Below, piece after piece: positions 4,643 through 6,611 of a stretch of DNA of 6,611 nt (the stretch's first letter is position 1; each line of letters starts with the position of its first letter). Source of the stretch: Lentimicrobium sp. (GTDB taxonomy: Bacteria > Bacteroidota > Bacteroidia > Bacteroidales > Lentimicrobiaceae). The DNA lies in contig JAAXUD010000164.1 in the NCBI GenBank assembly GCA_013336205.1, positions 1-6,611 of the forward strand, in the 5' to 3' direction. The translations under genes and the position numbers were made by a program. The notes beneath the pieces were generated by a model that was not told where the DNA came from, made no database searches, and saw only the letters and a list, made by a program, of their open reading frames with translations.

Positions 4643-6611
4643 CTATTCCAGCGTAGTGAAAACGAGTTTATTGTTTTTAACAGTTACCAGCACCGGCTTT
4701 TTAGCGCCTTCATTCAGCAGAATAACCGGATCTGTTTCGCTGATCAGCGGTTCACTGCCCAACGCCTGATTTTTATTGTTGAAAACAAGAACTTTACCGC
4801 TTTTCCGGTCTCTCACCGCCAGCCAGCTTACTTTTTTGGAGGTGTATACAAAGGGCTTTGAAAAATCAGCTTTTTTCAGGGAAGAGGAGGCAATAATCTT
4901 CTTCATTTTCGAATAAACACTTACCTGGCCGTTTCCGCAAAAGATAAAATCGTTTTCTCTATCGCCACTGAAATCGAGGTAGTCGAACCAGGGATCTTTG
5001 CCAAAGTCGCCAAAATCACTTTCACTAATGCGGCCATTTCCATCCAGGTAAACCAGGTTCCCTTCTTTCGAAACCATCAGAAAGAGGCCTTTGCTGTTGG
5101 TTCTATTCTCAAATACAGCGGAGCCTGATGAAATACGGAATTCCTCATCCACAGGTATCCGCGGCCTTCCACGCCTGTCAATTATGCTGATGCGGCCTTT
5201 GGTATCTGCAAAAATAATATAATCCTTTCCGGCTGTTCTGAAGAACTTTATAGGCCCGGCCAGGCTGTTGCCTAACTTCGGTTTTTGCCAGGTGGTCAGC
5301 TCTTCGCCTTTTAATGTAAGGTTGTAAATCAGCTTATCCCTGCCAGCAAATAACAAGCGGTAATCTTTCGTGCGGTCGTAATCAAACACGGCAATACTTC
5401 CGTTAATTCTGGCGGGTAGTTTAACAGGAGAACCTTTAACTTCCCTGCCATTCTGATCAATCATATGCAGATATTCTCCTGCGCCAATAAGGTATTGCTT
5501 CCCATTCCCTCCGCTTTTTACAATTTCGGAAATATCTCCGGAAGGCTCGTTCTTACAGGTAAATGACCAGATTAGCTCTCCTTTGGCAGACCAGGCTTCT
5601 ATTGTATTCTTTTTGAATTTAAGAATCCGGCTTTCTCCCGGATTTTTGCCGGTTAACAGCTGAATTCTGTCAATATCAGAAGTTGAACTATTGGCTTCTT
5701 CCTTAGTATCAGCCTGAGTGGCTGACGCGTTGGCTGATTTTTTGTCGTTTTTAAGTGAGTCTGCAGATATACCAGTCTGTTTATCAACTGTTTTACTGTG
5801 TGCCTTCCCATGCTTCAACAAAGCAAAGGCATGGGTGAAAAGCAATGGATTGCCGGCACTCACCTGTATATAAATCAGCGCTGTTGAAAGCGGTACTTCA
5901 AGCCATTTTTCAGGTATTTTATTCCCCTTATACTTCGATTGTTTACTGAAATAATTCCTGCAAATATCAGGAAGCAGCATAATATTCAGATTGCTTTTCT
6001 CCATCATCAGGGCTGCTGCTTCCTCAAATAGCCGGGTGTTCCCGAGCAGTCTGTTCTCTGATTTCTGCCGCTGGTATGATTCCAGCAATTTATAGGAAGG
6101 AGAAATTATAAGGAATTGATCACTGATCAGGCAGTATTGCTTCCTTTCTGTTGAAAATAATTTGCCCCACAAGCTTTCCGGAAGATTTACAGCGGTGAAT
6201 ATCCTGATATCTCCGCTATAGGGTCTCATAAACGGTTTGAGCGCGACTATTGCACTATCGGCATTTTTGAGTCCGATAAGCATCATTCTTGCAGAATCTT
6301 CACCGTAAAAATAGCCGGGCATTGCCACCAGGCTTATGGAGTTTCCAATCCAGGAGCGAAGATGTTCCTTTCGTCTGAAAATTTCTCTTGAACTGATCTG
6401 ATTCGCTGAATCATAACCGGAGAACTGCATGGTGTCTTTTAAAAAAAAGCCGGTTGTGTATTTTTCCTGATTGCTGATTGACAGTGAAAGTGCGAAGGCG
6501 GTTTCTGCCGGAAACAGTTTAAAATGATCCGCTTCCACAGCTTCCTGTCCGCTGAGTAGGGTAGTGTCATTGCGACCCGAAGTAAACCCATCCATAATTA
6601 CCCGGTCTTCT
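4643..6611 (-). CDS. Large protein with C-terminal beta-propeller-like repeats, 5' end missing (possibly DUF3352-like)
   Basis: I do not recognise a specific function. The frame is open to the right edge: five codons (EDRVI) precede the internal Met at 6595, so that Met need not be the start and the N terminus lies outside the window. Residue numbers count from that Met. Residues 1-260 are a mixed alpha/beta region beginning MDGFTSGRNDTTLL and containing FPAETAFALSLSISN; this style recalls uncharacterised Bacteroidota proteins annotated DUF3352 (from memory, tentative). Residues 265-310 are a Lys/Ser/Ala/Asp-rich linker without hydrophobic segments. Residues about 330-650 hold seven or eight repeats of 38-46 residues with the pattern hydrophobic strand, Gly, strand, then D-x-x-G or similar (HMIDQNGREVKGSP, SIIDRRGRPRIP, VYLDGNGRISES), typical of a beta-propeller of the WD40 or PQQ type. 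A scaffold or binding role at the envelope is plausible but unproven. It ends one base before a hairpin terminator. Confidence 0.8.
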   Translation of the reverse strand, partial: EDRVIMDGFTSGRNDTTLLSGQEAVEADHFKLFPAETAFALSLSISNQEKYTTGFFLKDTMQFSGYDSANQISSREIFRRKEHLRSWIGNSISLVAMPGYFYGEDSARMMLIGLKNADSAIVALKPFMRPYSGDIRIFTAVNLPESLWGKLFSTERKQYCLISDQFLIISPSYKLLESYQRQKSENRLLGNTRLFEEAAALMMEKSNLNIMLLPDICRNYFSKQSKYKGNKIPEKWLEVPLSTALIYIQVSAGNPLLFTHAFALLKHGKAHSKTVDKQTGISADSLKNDKKSANASATQADTKEEANSSTSDIDRIQLLTGKNPGESRILKFKKNTIEAWSAKGELIWSFTCKNEPSGDISEIVKSGGNGKQYLIGAGEYLHMIDQNGREVKGSPVKLPARINGSIAVFDYDRTKDYRLLFAGRDKLIYNLTLKGEELTTWQKPKLGNSLAGPIKFFRTAGKDYIIFADTKGRISIIDRRGRPRIPVDEEFRISSGSAVFENRTNSKGLFLMVSKEGNLVYLDGNGRISESDFGDFGKDPWFDYLDFSGDRENDFIFCGNGQVSVYSKMKKIIASSSLKKADFSKPFVYTSKKVSWLAVRDRKSGKVLVFNNKNQALGSEPLISETDPVILLNEGAKKPVLVTVKNNKLVFTTLE

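Noticed and set aside
4598..4861. Plus-strand open frame of 87 codons
   Set aside because: It runs through the terminator hairpin and then antisense over the 3' end of the large minus-strand gene, whose protein has clear repeat structure. No domain, promoter or start signal supports it.
1..6611. CRISPR array, transposon ends, tRNA or rRNA genes
   Set aside because: No regularly spaced repeats, terminal inverted repeats with a transposase, or RNA gene signatures were seen on either strand by eye.

Overview
The window looks like chromosomal DNA from a member of the Bacteroidota (Bacteroidetes). Three things point there. The promoter of the cell-wall hydrolase gene carries a perfect TAnnTTTG-type -7 element (TATCTTTG). 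No gene start has a recognisable Shine-Dalgarno sequence; each has an A/T-rich leader instead. The proteins also fit the phylum: an RsmG of the MELIKKYFPEL type, an M20C PepD with AHLDMVPQKN, and a GH73-LysM hydrolase. The genus cannot be told from sequence alone. Base composition is moderate to AT-rich, and nothing suggests phage, plasmid, transposon, CRISPR or RNA genes.

Layout. Positions 1-294 (minus) hold the first 98 codons of a PepD-type dipeptidase that runs off the left edge. A 278-bp gap (295-572) separates it from a compact minus-strand cluster read right to left: an OmpR-family response regulator (3269-2568), an overlapping membrane histidine kinase (2578-1199), and the 16S rRNA methyltransferase gene rsmG (1193-573), which starts 5 bp after the kinase stop. 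Across a 155-bp divergent promoter region lies a plus-strand gene (3425-4402) for a secreted glucosaminidase with two LysM-like repeats. After a 240-bp convergent gap containing a strong hairpin, the right part (6611-4643, minus) is the 3' portion of a large gene. Its product joins an uncharacterised, possibly DUF3352-like region to a C-terminal beta-propeller-like repeat domain.

How the parts may work together (inference). The kinase and regulator are an obvious cognate pair, coupled by an 11-bp gene overlap. Their promoter lies back to back with that of the peptidoglycan hydrolase. The hydrolase promoter has a 12-bp perfect palindrome exactly where the -33 element should be, so it is probably controlled by a DNA-binding protein. 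The neighbouring regulator is a reasonable but unproven candidate. rsmG appears to be read from the same transcript as the two-component system. No clearly novel multi-gene system is visible. The most unexplained items are the large propeller protein, the operator-like palindrome, and the pairing of rsmG with a sensor kinase.
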